DNA from: Shewanella sp. CG12_big_fil_rev_8_21_14_0_65_47_15
GTDB taxonomy: Bacteria > Pseudomonadota > Gammaproteobacteria > Enterobacterales > Shewanellaceae
Length of the DNA: 64,000 nt
Direction: 5' to 3'
NCBI RefSeq assembly: GCF_002783505.1
Contig: NZ_PFGL01000014.1
Location: forward strand, 1 to 64,000
Shown here: positions 18,187 to 27,720 of the stretch, piece by piece
Position numbering within the stretch: the stretch's first letter is position 1
Layout of the letters: each line of letters begins with the position of its first letter
The notes under the pieces: model-generated
What the model saw: the letters and a program-made list of their open reading frames with translations, nothing else
What the model was told of the DNA's origin: nothing
Database searches by the model: none
Translations under genes and position numbers: made by a program

Positions 18187-20531
18187 GGCCGTACCTCCCT
18201 CTCAATTAACCCCTCACTCTCCATCGAAGGTGCAACATTCGGTGAACCCTTTCGCGCGGTTTCGCCCTGCGGCCTGACTAAAGTCAATGCAGTGCTAACT
18301 AAGCCCAATGCGGCGCTCACTATGCCCTCGACACTCGGCAGTGGCAGCGTCGCGGCATCCGCCAGCGGAATAAAACAATCTTCGGCGTTTAAGCGCAGGA
18401 TCGGCGGACAATGGGCACCTAAGTGCTCGTGTAAACTCGTGTAGATGGCCTCACTCACAGATCCACTGCGACGACACTCATCAACAATCAAGATATGCTC
18501 ACATTGGCCCGCCGCAGTGGCGATGGCCTGTTCATTGAGTGGTGCCAGATAACGTAAATCGAGCACAGTACAGTCGATACCCTGCTCGCTTAAGCGTTTT
18601 TCCGCTTGCCGACTGAGGTAATAACCATTGCCATAACTGATAATACACAGGCGCTTACCTTGGCCATATTGACCAATTTCCCCGAAGGGCAACCTCGGGG
18701 CCTGATGCTGGTGTTGGTATTCGGCGCTCCACAGATTATCGCCCGCTTGGTGTAAGTCTCGCGTCATATAGAGTGCGATGGGTTCTAGGAAAATCACCAC
18801 CCGCTGCTCTTCCTGGGCTAAGCGCACGCATTCCCTAAGCATGCCCATGGCATCTTGCCCATTGGACGGACAGGCTAAGATCAGCCCAGGAATATCCCTA
18901 AACACAGTAAAGGAGTTGTCATTGTGGAAATGCCCACCGAACCCTTTCTGATAGCCTAGGCCCGCAATGCGGATCACCATAGGATTGGTGAATTGGCCAT
19001 TAGAGAAGAACGATAGGGTTGCCGCCTCGCCGCGAATTTGATCTTCGGCATTATGGACATAGGCCAAAAACTGGATCTCGGGGATAGGCAAGATGCCATT
19101 GTGGGCCATGCCGATAGCGAGTCCGAGGATCGAGGTTTCATCCAGCAGAGTGTTAATGACCCTATTGGGCCCAAACCGTTCCACTAAGCGCGATGTCACA
19201 TGGTACACCCCGCCTTTCTTGCCCACATCCTCACCGCAGATAACGATATTGGACTGGCGCGCCATCAATTCGGTTAGGGTTAAGTTGATAAGCTTACCCA
19301 TATGCACGGGCTTACCGAGGGATAATTTATCGGCGATAAACAGCGACTCCAGTGCTTGGGGGGAAAGTGCTGTTCCTATACTTTCGGCTCCCAAGCCTCC
19401 TGCTCCCATACATGCCGACTCACGCTTAGGCGGCACTATGGATGCCATGGCTGCGGTGGCGGTTGTCAACTTAGGCCGAGTCACAGCGACACCAGCTATA
19501 GCGGTAATTCTCGCCTTTAATTCGGCGTATAGCGCGACAATTTGTGCCGGCGTCATCAATCCAGCTCGAATAATTTGCTCGGCACTGACCAACAGCGGAT
19601 CTTGGGCTTCATTGTCGAGTATTTGCTGTTTCTTCATATAGGCGATTTCGGCATCACTGCCGGCATGGCCCATTAAACGCACTGTGCGTACATGTAAAAA
19701 CACTGGCTTACGTTTACTGCGCGCATAGTCGGCGGCCTGCCGACTGACACGGTAACAATCCAACAGATCGCGGCCGTCACAATAAAAATATTCAATGCCG
19801 GGACGTTGACTAAAGTTCGCCGCTATCCAGCCCTTAGGCGTGGGGGTTGAGATCCCGATACCATTGTCTTCACAGACAAACATGAGCGGCAGCGGCACCT
19901 GTTGATAGGCAGCCCAACCCGCCGCATTGATGGCCGTCTGCGCGCTGGCATGATTAGCCGACGCATCGCCAAAGTTACACAGCACTATGGCATCCTTGGG
20001 TAAATTAGCCGACAAATTAAGCCGCTCGGTCAGCGGAATACTCAAGGCGGCGCCAACGGCCTTAGGCAGATGTGAGGCTATGGTCGACGTTTGCGGCGGG
20101 ATCATTAAGCTCTTGCTCCCCAGCACCTTATGGCGGCCACCGGAAATCGGGTCCTCACTGGAGGCGGCGAAGGATAACAACATATCCCAGAGCTGCGTTT
20201 CCCCCGGCACATGTCGCCCCCGCTCCAACATAAATGCCGCGCTGCGATAGTGCAGAAACGCCATATCCGTGGGGCGCAGCGCCATCCCATAGGCGGCATT
20301 ACCCTCGTGGCCCGAGCTACCTATGGTATAAAAACCTTGGTTGCGGCCACGCATACGGCGTGACTCGAGATCCAATAACCGACTCTTAAGCTGGGATTCA
20401 AACATGCCCAAGAAATCGGCATCGCTCAGGCCCAATTGTCTATGATCCCAACCCTGACTCAAGGGTTGAAATTCTTCCTTTAGCACTCGTTCGACAAATT
20501 GTCTGTCGAGGGCAATCGCTCTGTCTTCCAT
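18183..20531 (-). CDS. Fused alpha/beta 2-oxoacid dehydrogenase E1 component
   Basis: 782-aa thiamine-diphosphate enzyme. Residues 1 to about 345 are an E1-alpha domain: RGRNQGFYTIGSSGHEG, then TPP/Mg motif GDAS (188-191, where GDG is usual) and EDNGIG (221-226). A low-complexity linker (about 345-400) leads to an E1-beta domain (about 405-740) with GEDVGKKGGVYHVT and FLEPIALY. Such E1s decarboxylate branched-chain or related 2-oxoacids and pass the acyl group to a lipoylated E2; no E2 or E3 is in the window. Coupled to the FabD-like gene and 63 bp downstream of gcdH. Substrate unknown. Confidence 0.85.
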   Translation of the reverse strand: MEDRAIALDRQFVERVLKEEFQPLSQGWDHRQLGLSDADFLGMFESQLKSRLLDLESRRMRGRNQGFYTIGSSGHEGNAAYGMALRPTDMAFLHYRSAAFMLERGRHVPGETQLWDMLLSFAASSEDPISGGRHKVLGSKSLMIPPQTSTIASHLPKAVGAALSIPLTERLNLSANLPKDAIVLCNFGDASANHASAQTAINAAGWAAYQQVPLPLMFVCEDNGIGISTPTPKGWIAANFSQRPGIEYFYCDGRDLLDCYRVSRQAADYARSKRKPVFLHVRTVRLMGHAGSDAEIAYMKKQQILDNEAQDPLLVSAEQIIRAGLMTPAQIVALYAELKARITAIAGVAVTRPKLTTATAAMASIVPPKRESACMGAGGLGAESIGTALSPQALESLFIADKLSLGKPVHMGKLINLTLTELMARQSNIVICGEDVGKKGGVYHVTSRLVERFGPNRVINTLLDETSILGLAIGMAHNGILPIPEIQFLAYVHNAEDQIRGEAATLSFFSNGQFTNPMVIRIAGLGYQKGFGGHFHNDNSFTVFRDIPGLILACPSNGQDAMGMLRECVRLAQEEQRVVIFLEPIALYMTRDLHQAGDNLWSAEYQHQHQAPRLPFGEIGQYGQGKRLCIISYGNGYYLSRQAEKRLSEQGIDCTVLDLRYLAPLNEQAIATAAGQCEHILIVDECRRSGSVSEAIYTSLHEHLGAHCPPILRLNAEDCFIPLADAATLPLPSVEGIVSAALGLVSTALTLVRPQGETARKGSPNVAPSMESEGLIEREVRP

Positions 20532-20594
20532 TATTCACCACCCAATTGACCGTTTTAAGGAGCTGATACAGGCTGATAGCAAAAGCCTTAGCGG

Positions 20595-21770
20595 CTAGCC
20601 AAACGCTTGGATGCCCGTCTGAGCCCGTCCTAAAATCAATGCGTGAATATCATGGGTGCCTTCGTAGGTATTAACCGCCTCCAAGTTCATCACATGGCGG
20701 ATCACATGGAACTCATCGCTGATGCCATTGCCGCCGTGCATATCACGGGCAAGGCGGGCGATATCCAATGCCTTACCGCAGGAGTTACGCTTGATAAGCG
20801 AAATCGCCTCCACGGGTAAACTGTCAGCATCCATCAAACGCCCCGCCTGCAGACAGGTAAATAGCCCTAGGGTGATCTCGGTCTGCATATCGGCTAATTT
20901 CTTTTGGATCAGCTGATTAGCGGCAAGTGGACGATTAAATTGGATGCGATCTAGGCTATATTGACGCGCCCTATGCCAGCAAAACTCCGCCGCACCTAAC
21001 GCGCCCCATGCGATGCCGTAGCGGGCCTTATTTAAGCAACCGAAGGGGCCTTTCAAGCCCTCGACATTGGGCAATAGGGCCTCTTCACCCACCTCCACGT
21101 TATCCATCACGATTTCCCCCGTGATAGAAGCGCGCAGGGAAAACTTGCCCTCAATCTTAGGGGCGCTTAGGCCTTTCATGCCCTTTTCAAGTACAAACCC
21201 CCGGATAACGCCATCGAGTTTTGCCCACACCACAAACACATCGGCGATAGGCGAGTTAGTGATCCACATTTTGGCCCCCGAGATCCGGTAGCCGCCATCG
21301 ATGCGCTCGGCACGGGTTCGCATACCACCGGGATCTGAACCGACATCGGGTTCAGTTAAGCCAAAACAGCCCACCCATTCACCCTTAGCCAATTTAGGTA
21401 AATATTTACGTCGCTGCGCCTCGCTGCCATAGGCATAAATAGGGTGCATAACCAGGGAGGATTGCACACTCATGGCGCTGCGATATCCGCTATCGACCCG
21501 CTCAATTTCCCGCGCGACTAAGCCGTAACTCACATAGTTGCTATTGGCGCAACCATACTCTTCGGGCAGCGTCGCCCCGAGCAGGCCTAACTCCCCGAGT
21601 TCATTCATGATCTCTCGGTCAAAATGCTCATTACGGTTGGCCATTAACACCCGGCTCATCAACTTTTCCTGGGCATATTCATGCACCATGTCACGGATCA
21701 TCCGCTCTTCTTCGGTCAATAGGGAGTTAAATTGCAGAGGGTCTTGCCAGTCAAAATTAACACGGGCCAT
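20595..21770 (-). CDS. gcdH: Glutaryl-CoA dehydrogenase
   Basis: 391-aa cytoplasmic flavoenzyme that oxidises and decarboxylates glutaryl-CoA to crotonyl-CoA, usually in lysine/glutarate breakdown. Family marks: [20 protein letters not shown] near 135, [20 protein letters not shown] near 250, and the C-terminal [19 protein letters not shown] with the catalytic Glu. Start at 21770 has AGGA upstream and the typical [11 protein letters not shown] opening; an ATG 15 codons earlier is less likely. It is the first gene of a probable operon with E1 and the FabD-like gene, and it is divergent from a LysR regulator as gcdH often is. Confidence 0.93.
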   Translation of the reverse strand: MARVNFDWQDPLQFNSLLTEEERMIRDMVHEYAQEKLMSRVLMANRNEHFDREIMNELGELGLLGATLPEEYGCANSNYVSYGLVAREIERVDSGYRSAMSVQSSLVMHPIYAYGSEAQRRKYLPKLAKGEWVGCFGLTEPDVGSDPGGMRTRAERIDGGYRISGAKMWITNSPIADVFVVWAKLDGVIRGFVLEKGMKGLSAPKIEGKFSLRASITGEIVMDNVEVGEEALLPNVEGLKGPFGCLNKARYGIAWGALGAAEFCWHRARQYSLDRIQFNRPLAANQLIQKKLADMQTEITLGLFTCLQAGRLMDADSLPVEAISLIKRNSCGKALDIARLARDMHGGNGISDEFHVIRHVMNLEAVNTYEGTHDIHALILGRAQTGIQAFG

Positions 21771-21926
21771 AGGTCGATTCCTTTCCAGAAAATGATGGTA
21801 ATAAGGTACGCGCATGGGCGGTACCGCTTGCTAATTTCCCTAGCATAGGCATAATTTTGCTCTAGGAAAAATATTCTTTTTCTCTATCATCCATAGTTAT
21901 TTTCTATATCTTACGCAAAGGTAAAG

Positions 21927-22769
21927 ATGAATTTACGTGCCCTAAGCTATTTCGTAGTGGTGTTTGAGAAAGGCAGTATTAGCGCCGCGGCAAAACACTG
22001 TTATATCGCCCAGCCGTCTATTTCGGCGGCTATTTCAAGCCTAGAATCTGAACTCAATACCCAATTATTCCAGCGCCATGGCAAAGGCGTGAACCCCACC
22101 GATGCGGGCCATAGGCTGTATCCGCTGGCAAAACGACTACTGAATGAATCCAAGGCCATTGCCTCACTGTTCAGTAAGCCTGAAATCCAAGTTCCCTTTA
22201 AGTTAGGCTTGATCCGCTCCCTCGGGGTTCAGCGTATGAGTATGTTACTGAAGGATTTTACCAATGCCTGTCCGGATATGGATCTTACCTTAGTGGAACC
22301 CACAGAGGATGCCGATGCGCGGATCATCACCACCAGCGACTTAACCACCCAGGAAAGTTTTTTACCGCTGTGGCATGACACTTACCTGCTCGCCATTCCA
22401 CCGTCCTTCAGCCTCAGTCTGCAGGACACGATTCGCTTGGAGGATCTGCATCAGCAGCCCTTTATTCACCGCGCCCCCTGTGAGGCTTTGACGAGTCTGC
22501 AACAATTATTAGATATGGAAGGGATTAAGCTACAGATCAGGGCGAGGATCCAAACCGTGGAATATGCCGTGGGTTTAGTGGCAGCCGGGTTAGGTATCGC
22601 GCTGATCCCCGCGATACCGGCATTGCTCGAACAGGCCGATATCGTATTTCGCCCCCTACACGATATCGAACTGAAGCGCACCGTCGGATTAGCCATGCCC
22701 CTAGGCCATTCCCCCACCGCTCAGCAAAAACAACTGATAGAACTCTGTAAACTCAATCTAAGCGCTTAG
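21927..22769 (+). CDS. LysR-family transcriptional regulator, divergent from gcdH
   Basis: 280-aa regulator with an N-terminal winged helix (LRALSYFVVVFEKGSISAAA, IAQPSISAAISSLE) and a C-terminal periplasmic-binding-like effector domain (about 90-275, ending AGLGIALIPAIPALLE). The 156-bp gap shared with gcdH suggests it controls gcdH-E1-acyltransferase in response to a pathway metabolite, which is inferred from position. Its 3' end overlaps the convergent ABC permease gene by 17 bp. Confidence 0.9.
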   Translation: MNLRALSYFVVVFEKGSISAAAKHCYIAQPSISAAISSLESELNTQLFQRHGKGVNPTDAGHRLYPLAKRLLNESKAIASLFSKPEIQVPFKLGLIRSLGVQRMSMLLKDFTNACPDMDLTLVEPTEDADARIITTSDLTTQESFLPLWHDTYLLAIPPSFSLSLQDTIRLEDLHQQPFIHRAPCEALTSLQQLLDMEGIKLQIRARIQTVEYAVGLVAAGLGIALIPAIPALLEQADIVFRPLHDIELKRTVGLAMPLGHSPTAQQKQLIELCKLNLSA

Positions 22770-23889
22770 AGAAGCGCAAACTGGCGATCAGTAAACCTAT
22801 ACAGGTAAACGCTATCAGCCACAGGGCATCAAACTGCAGGTCCATCACCTCGGCGTCCCGCAGCACTATGGCCCGTGACATCCGCATAAAATGGGTTGCG
22901 GGTAACACTTCGGCAATCCACTGCGCCGCGATGGGCATGGCCTCATAGGGGAACATAAAGCCAGACAGTAGAATCGAGGGCAAGAGTACAAATACCGTCA
23001 TCTGCATCGATTGCAACTGGGTTTTGGCTATGGTTGAAATCACTAAGCCTAAGGTTAAACTGGCACAAATAAACAGCATGGCCGCCAGGGCGATGGAATC
23101 TAAGCCGCCGCGGATAGGCACAGCAAACAACAGGTGCCCAGCGGTTAAGATAATGGTCACCTGCACCAACCCCACCAACACATAGGGCACGATTTTCCCC
23201 AGCATCAACTCCAATGGCCGCACTGGCGTCGTGATCAAAAACTCCATATTGCCCTGCTCGCGCTCGCGCACTATGGCGGCGGAGGTGAACATCACCATGG
23301 TCATGGTCAAAATCACCCCGAGCAGACCGGGCACTATATTGACCACGGAGCGCTGCTCTGGGTTGAAATATTGCACCACTTCAAAACTCGGCGTACTGGT
23401 TTTTAGCGCTCTGCCCGCGATTTCATCCAAGGGCATTTGTCTTAGGCTGCGAATGGTTGAAGCAACAACCGTATCCGAACCATCCACCAGCCATTGGCCT
23501 ACGGGTTGTGATAAATAGGACTGGGCTAAATAGGCTTGTCCCGCAAAGGCGGGGTGACGTACTAAGCGCTCATCGAGATCGGCGTCAAGGTACAGCACGG
23601 CCTTCACTTCACCGCGGGTAATGGCCGCCTCGGCCTCCTGAGCACTGAAATAAGTGCGTTTAAAATCGACCACTTGGGTTGCTTCTACCGCTTTGATTAA
23701 GGCGCGGCTATAGGCGGAATCACTTAAATTGACCAGCCCAGCGGGCAGATGGCGGGCATCGGTGTTGATGGCGTAACCAAACAGCATCAGTTGCACCAGC
23801 GGGATCATCACTATCATGCCAAAGGTCATGCGATCCCGAGACAGTTGCCTAAGCTCTTTGATCACTATCGCAAAAATTCTACGCCACAT
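22753..23889 (-). CDS. ABC-2 type transporter permease (YbhR/YbhS-like)
   Basis: 378-aa inner-membrane permease. One helix near the N-terminus (FGMIVMIPLVQLMLFGYAIN), a periplasmic domain to about residue 165, then five helices in the C-terminal half (ABC2 membrane domain). The TSAAIVREREQGNMEFLIT loop near 210 is typical of this group. Start at 23889 has GGGGAGG upstream; an ATG seven codons earlier is less suitable. Overlaps the ATPase gene by 11 bp. With that ATPase and the HlyD lipoprotein it forms a drug or toxic-compound exporter. Confidence 0.9.
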   Translation of the reverse strand: MWRRIFAIVIKELRQLSRDRMTFGMIVMIPLVQLMLFGYAINTDARHLPAGLVNLSDSAYSRALIKAVEATQVVDFKRTYFSAQEAEAAITRGEVKAVLYLDADLDERLVRHPAFAGQAYLAQSYLSQPVGQWLVDGSDTVVASTIRSLRQMPLDEIAGRALKTSTPSFEVVQYFNPEQRSVVNIVPGLLGVILTMTMVMFTSAAIVREREQGNMEFLITTPVRPLELMLGKIVPYVLVGLVQVTIILTAGHLLFAVPIRGGLDSIALAAMLFICASLTLGLVISTIAKTQLQSMQMTVFVLLPSILLSGFMFPYEAMPIAAQWIAEVLPATHFMRMSRAIVLRDAEVMDLQFDALWLIAFTCIGLLIASLRFSKRLD

Positions 23890-24835
23890 GGCTAGCCTCC
23901 CCTTGAGCATTCACTCGGGCCCGTCCGCCAGTGCAAGTGACAAACACATCCTCAAGACTCGCGCGTACTTCTTCCATGGTCCGACTCGCTACCTTTGGTT
24001 TAAGCCAAGCGAGTGGCTCTTCAATATCGCTGCGCACTAACACCCGCAAACGACTGCCGATCTGCGCCGCCGACAACACCGCTGGCTCACTAATAAGTGA
24101 TTGTTTTAAGGTGCGTAGATCATCACCACTGACTTCAACCACCCTAGCGCCCATCGCCGCCATCAATTGCTGGGGCGAACCATCTGCGCGTTTTATCCCC
24201 CGCTCTAGGATGGCTAAACCATGGCAACGCTCGGCCTCATCCATATAGTGGGTCGAGACCAAAATCGTCGTGCCTTGGGCGCTGAGATCGAATAAGCGCT
24301 CCCAAAACTCGCGGCGATTTTCGGGGTCGACCGCCGAGGTGGGCTCATCCAAAAACAGCAATTCAGGGTGATGCAGCGTCGCCGCCGCAAGGGCTAAACG
24401 CTGCCGCTGGCCGCCACTCATGGAGCCTGCCATTTGTTTCTCGCGGCTGGCTAAATCATACAATGCCAATAGCTCCACTAAGCGTTGGGCGGATTGGCGA
24501 CGATTAAGGCCATAAATTTGCGCGACAAACTCAAGGTTTTCCCGCACCGAAAGATTGTCATATAGGGAGAATTTTTGCGTCATATAACCGATGCGGCGAC
24601 GCAATTTTTCCTCGGCGCCGGGCAAGGTTTCACCCAAGACACGAATATCCCCCGAGGTTGGACTCAGTAGCCCAGTCAACATGCGGATTGAAGTGGATTT
24701 TCCACTGCCATTGGGGCCGAGAAAGCCATAAATCGTCCCCTTGGGGATGGCTAAATCGAGATTTTCCACCGCATTGACGCCACCAAAGGCACGGGTCATG
24801 CCCTGGGTTTCGATGGCTAAATCGGCGCTTTTCAT
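23879..24835 (-). CDS. ABC transporter ATPase (YbhF-like, single domain)
   Basis: 318-aa ATPase: Walker A GPNGSGKST near residue 40, signature MSGGQRQRL, Walker B LLFLDEPTSAVDP, switch STHYMDEAERC, plus a C-terminal extension typical of ABC-2 exporters. E. coli YbhF carries two fused ATPase domains; here there is one. Translational overlap (ATGA) with the HlyD gene and overlap with the permease gene point to tight coupling. Confidence 0.92.
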   Translation of the reverse strand: MKSADLAIETQGMTRAFGGVNAVENLDLAIPKGTIYGFLGPNGSGKSTSIRMLTGLLSPTSGDIRVLGETLPGAEEKLRRRIGYMTQKFSLYDNLSVRENLEFVAQIYGLNRRQSAQRLVELLALYDLASREKQMAGSMSGGQRQRLALAAATLHHPELLFLDEPTSAVDPENRREFWERLFDLSAQGTTILVSTHYMDEAERCHGLAILERGIKRADGSPQQLMAAMGARVVEVSGDDLRTLKQSLISEPAVLSAAQIGSRLRVLVRSDIEEPLAWLKPKVASRTMEEVRASLEDVFVTCTGGRARVNAQGEASHVA

Positions 24836-25806
24836 GGCAGTTCCACCTCGACTGCCATGCCCGTCGGCAAATCCTGCCCCTCTGCCGCAATATCGATATC
24901 GGTGAGATACATCAGCCTTGCCCTGTCGCGCTCGTTTAACGCATAAAAAGGGGTGTAGGCGGGTTGGCTGCGGATATTACGTACTGTGCCAACAATCGGC
25001 GTCTCGCGGCCATCGACACGAATGTTGACACTATCGCCCGTCTTCACTCTGTCTAGCCAGGTCGCAGGCAGGTACACCCGCGCATAGGGATTAGCGCTCG
25101 CCAGCAAACCAATCAACTGAGTACCGGCCGCAATACGATCGCCCACCCGCCAGGGCAGAGTATCGACAATCCCATCTCGCGCCGCCACTAAGCTTAAGTC
25201 TGTTAAGGCTTTTTGTTCGAGGGCAACACTGGCACTGGCCGCGGCCACCGCCGCTTTGGCCTGTTCGAGCTGCTCACTACGAGTGCCATTTTCTAACAAT
25301 CGCAGGCTTTGCTGCGCCTCGGCTTGTTTGGCTAAACTGGTATCCCGCGCCGCACGGGCCGTATCTAAATCCGCTTGGCTAAGCACTTTTGTGACGAATA
25401 AGCGCTTTGTGCGCTCAAAGCTCTGCAACGCCTCTTTTACACTGGCATTGGCGCCATCTAACGCAGCTTTGGCTTTTTCAATATCCTCTAAACGGGCGCC
25501 GGTCAACGCTTCAGCAAGTTTTGCCTTGGCCTGTTCAAGTTCCGCTTGGCGCTGGGCAAGACGCGCATTGGCCGAAGTCGCATCGAGTCTGAGTAATACC
25601 TCGCCCTCCTTAACCTGTTGACCTTCAACCACATTCACTTGAGTGATCAACTCTCCTACGGGCGCGGTGAGCGTCAGTCTATCCCGCTCGATTGTGCCAA
25701 ATACCCTTAGCGAGTCATCGCCACATCCCATCAGTTGCAGCAGTAAACAGCCGAAAATCGGGCCTATGATTTTTTTATTTAAGCTTATTTCTCTTCCCAA
25801 GTTCAT
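24832..25806 (-). CDS. HlyD-family periplasmic adaptor, lipoprotein
   Basis: 324-aa membrane-fusion protein of the YbhG/YhiI type. Lipobox LMGC (Cys near residue 28), barrel/lipoyl segment GELITQVNVVEGQQVKEGEV, a long coiled coil rich in Ala/Gln/Glu/Lys (about 75-190), then the return lipoyl and barrel parts. It connects the inner-membrane ABC exporter to an outer-membrane channel such as TolC. Overlaps the TetR gene upstream and the ATPase gene downstream by 4 bp each. Confidence 0.9.
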   Translation of the reverse strand: MNLGREISLNKKIIGPIFGCLLLQLMGCGDDSLRVFGTIERDRLTLTAPVGELITQVNVVEGQQVKEGEVLLRLDATSANARLAQRQAELEQAKAKLAEALTGARLEDIEKAKAALDGANASVKEALQSFERTKRLFVTKVLSQADLDTARAARDTSLAKQAEAQQSLRLLENGTRSEQLEQAKAAVAAASASVALEQKALTDLSLVAARDGIVDTLPWRVGDRIAAGTQLIGLLASANPYARVYLPATWLDRVKTGDSVNIRVDGRETPIVGTVRNIRSQPAYTPFYALNERDRARLMYLTDIDIAAEGQDLPTGMAVEVELP

Positions 25807-26507
25807 AGGGGGCTCCTAGGTTCACGTAACACGCCCTGGGTAAACACCTGCATATTATGTAGTGCTAGCCGCTGTAATCCCTCGGCATCGGTACTAAAAA
25901 AGCCAAACTGCCGCATCAATACGGGCGGGGCAATCAACGGAAAGACCATAAGGCTCACAAAACTTAGGCGCGCTAAACTAGGATCTATGTCCTCCTTCAA
26001 AAGCCCCGCATCGACTAAGGTGGATTCGATCCATTGCCGCGACAGAGATAGCACTTGCTCAAACACGGACAAAATAATGCGATAGGGTTCCGAGCCATCG
26101 CCCTCCTGTAACACCCGTATAATCAATCGTGGCAATCCGGGGTTTGGGGCCATAACACGATAATATGTCTGCATCAGTTCCCCCACATTATTCGGGGCCT
26201 CGGCTGTGGATATTTCACGTAAACGTACTAAAACGGGCTCAAGGGTTTCCCGCACCATTTGTTCGAACAAGCCCGCTTTTGAGCCAAAATAGTAACGGAT
26301 CAGCGCAGCATCGACCTCGGCTTCGCGGGCGATTTCACGGGTAGAAACGGTTGGATAACTGCGATGACTAAAGAGGCTCAAGGCTGCGCTAATTAAGCGT
26401 TGCCGAGCGTCAGAGTTGCCCTTGGGACGACCGGGGATCTGCGACTGTGGTGCCGATTGAACGACAAATGGGACAATCCCTTTCGGGCGACCGGGAGTAA
26501 GCGACAT
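25803..26507 (-). CDS. TetR-family regulator of the ABC exporter (CecR-like)
   Basis: 234-aa repressor heading the exporter operon, the same order as E. coli cecR-ybhGFSR. The helix-turn-helix is at about 35-80 (STREIAREAEVDAALIRYYF). Upstream of it the pentapeptide GRPKG occurs twice, at residues 6-10 and 26-30, each with AT-hook-like character; relatives usually have it once. Start at 26507 (GGAG at 6 nt) is preferred over an ATG five codons upstream. It probably represses its own operon until an inducer binds. Confidence 0.88.
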   Translation of the reverse strand: MSLTPGRPKGIVPFVVQSAPQSQIPGRPKGNSDARQRLISAALSLFSHRSYPTVSTREIAREAEVDAALIRYYFGSKAGLFEQMVRETLEPVLVRLREISTAEAPNNVGELMQTYYRVMAPNPGLPRLIIRVLQEGDGSEPYRIILSVFEQVLSLSRQWIESTLVDAGLLKEDIDPSLARLSFVSLMVFPLIAPPVLMRQFGFFSTDAEGLQRLALHNMQVFTQGVLREPRSPL

Positions 26508-26686
26508 GACAAGCTCCAGCAAAATTCATCTATTGATGAATATACTGAAAAGCCGCACAAAAAGGCAGCAGTTAAATTCCTCATTTTCATCAAATTTGAG
26601 GAATTTAAACCGGGCTCACAGCGAAGAAAAAACAGGGCTACGGAATGTTATTCAGACATGAAACCGTTCTATCTATGCCCCTTTGC

Positions 26687-27055
26687 TTATGCTCCTTTTA
26701 CAATAGCACTCAAACGGGCGATAAATTGCTGCACGGCTTCAACATTATCAAAGCTAAAGGCGAGGCCATAGTGGGTTTCGGTCAGGCTCTTATGCAAACG
26801 CTTAGGGAAACGCGTCATCTGTGCGTTGTGGAAATAATCATATTTGGCATGCACACCAGCAATCGTGGCTAATTCGCCGGAAAAGACCTCAAAGGCAGGA
26901 CGAATAATCAGATTGGGGGATTTACCGTCGAGGTGTAAATAAAAGGCCTCTTTGGTCTCTGGCAGCATGTATTCGGTAATGTTTTTTATGGTGAAATTAG
27001 TGCGGCATTGCAGCCCACTTAAGCAGTTCACCAGCTCATGATGTTCTATCGTCAA
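26687..27055 (-). CDS. Hypothetical cytoplasmic protein, 122 aa
   Basis: Soluble alpha/beta protein with no signal peptide, beginning with a TTG codon that has GGGAG at ideal spacing. Segments such as EAFYLHLDGKSPNLIIRP and GLAFSFDNVEAVQQFIARL suggest a small ligand-binding or nuclease-like fold, but I do not recognise the family. It stands alone upstream of the exporter operon's regulator, on the same strand with a 180-bp gap. Confidence 0.6.
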   Translation of the reverse strand: MTIEHHELVNCLSGLQCRTNFTIKNITEYMLPETKEAFYLHLDGKSPNLIIRPAFEVFSGELATIAGVHAKYDYFHNAQMTRFPKRLHKSLTETHYGLAFSFDNVEAVQQFIARLSAIVKGA

Positions 27056-27720
27056 ACTTATTCTCCCTTGTCTTTTTAGGCCTACCCATGTCGCATGACA
27101 TCTACTATCTCAGCCTAATCGGTTTACGCTTTAAATGCACTAAGCCGATGCCAATCTCCCAAAGCGAGTGGTGAAGTTTAACGAACTTATCTAAAAAACC
27201 TTTATATACAGAACGATAAACCTATTAATTCAAACACAAAGCCAGTGTCACAGAAAATTCTTTTACCTAATCAGGCCAATATTTCAAACACTATAAAACA
27301 CAGTACCATTTATTAGTCATTGCTTATCATTACCTTATCGACCCCGAAATTGATATTAAAACGCATGCTTGAAAATGCCGCCATGCTGTTCAATTCTATG
27401 GTGATTTTTTTACTTGCCAGCACAAAATGTTGCGTTTAGGTTAATAAACTTGAGTTAAGCCCTGTTGATAATTGCCTATTTGCATCTATCGCATTTGATG
27501 CAGCAGTAAACGAGTGCATTCAAACTATCCCGTCGTATTCAGGCCTTAACTCATGTTTTACCCAAAATGAGTAACCCGCGCTTAAGCGCATATAAACAGA
27601 GCCATGTCAGCCGATTTCACACTAATTTAAGACAAATCCTCCGCTCTACCGATTTGTCCTAAACAGTTGCAACGGACTGCGCGGCCACTCTCAATAAGAC
27701 CAACAACACGAGATATACCC
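27056..27720. other. Long intergenic stretch, no feature recognised
   Basis: About 660 bp, AT-rich, with no frame I would call a gene and no strong hairpin. It must hold the promoter of the hydrolase-lipoprotein pair. The length is more than a single promoter needs, so a small RNA is possible but unsupported. Confidence 0.4.
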
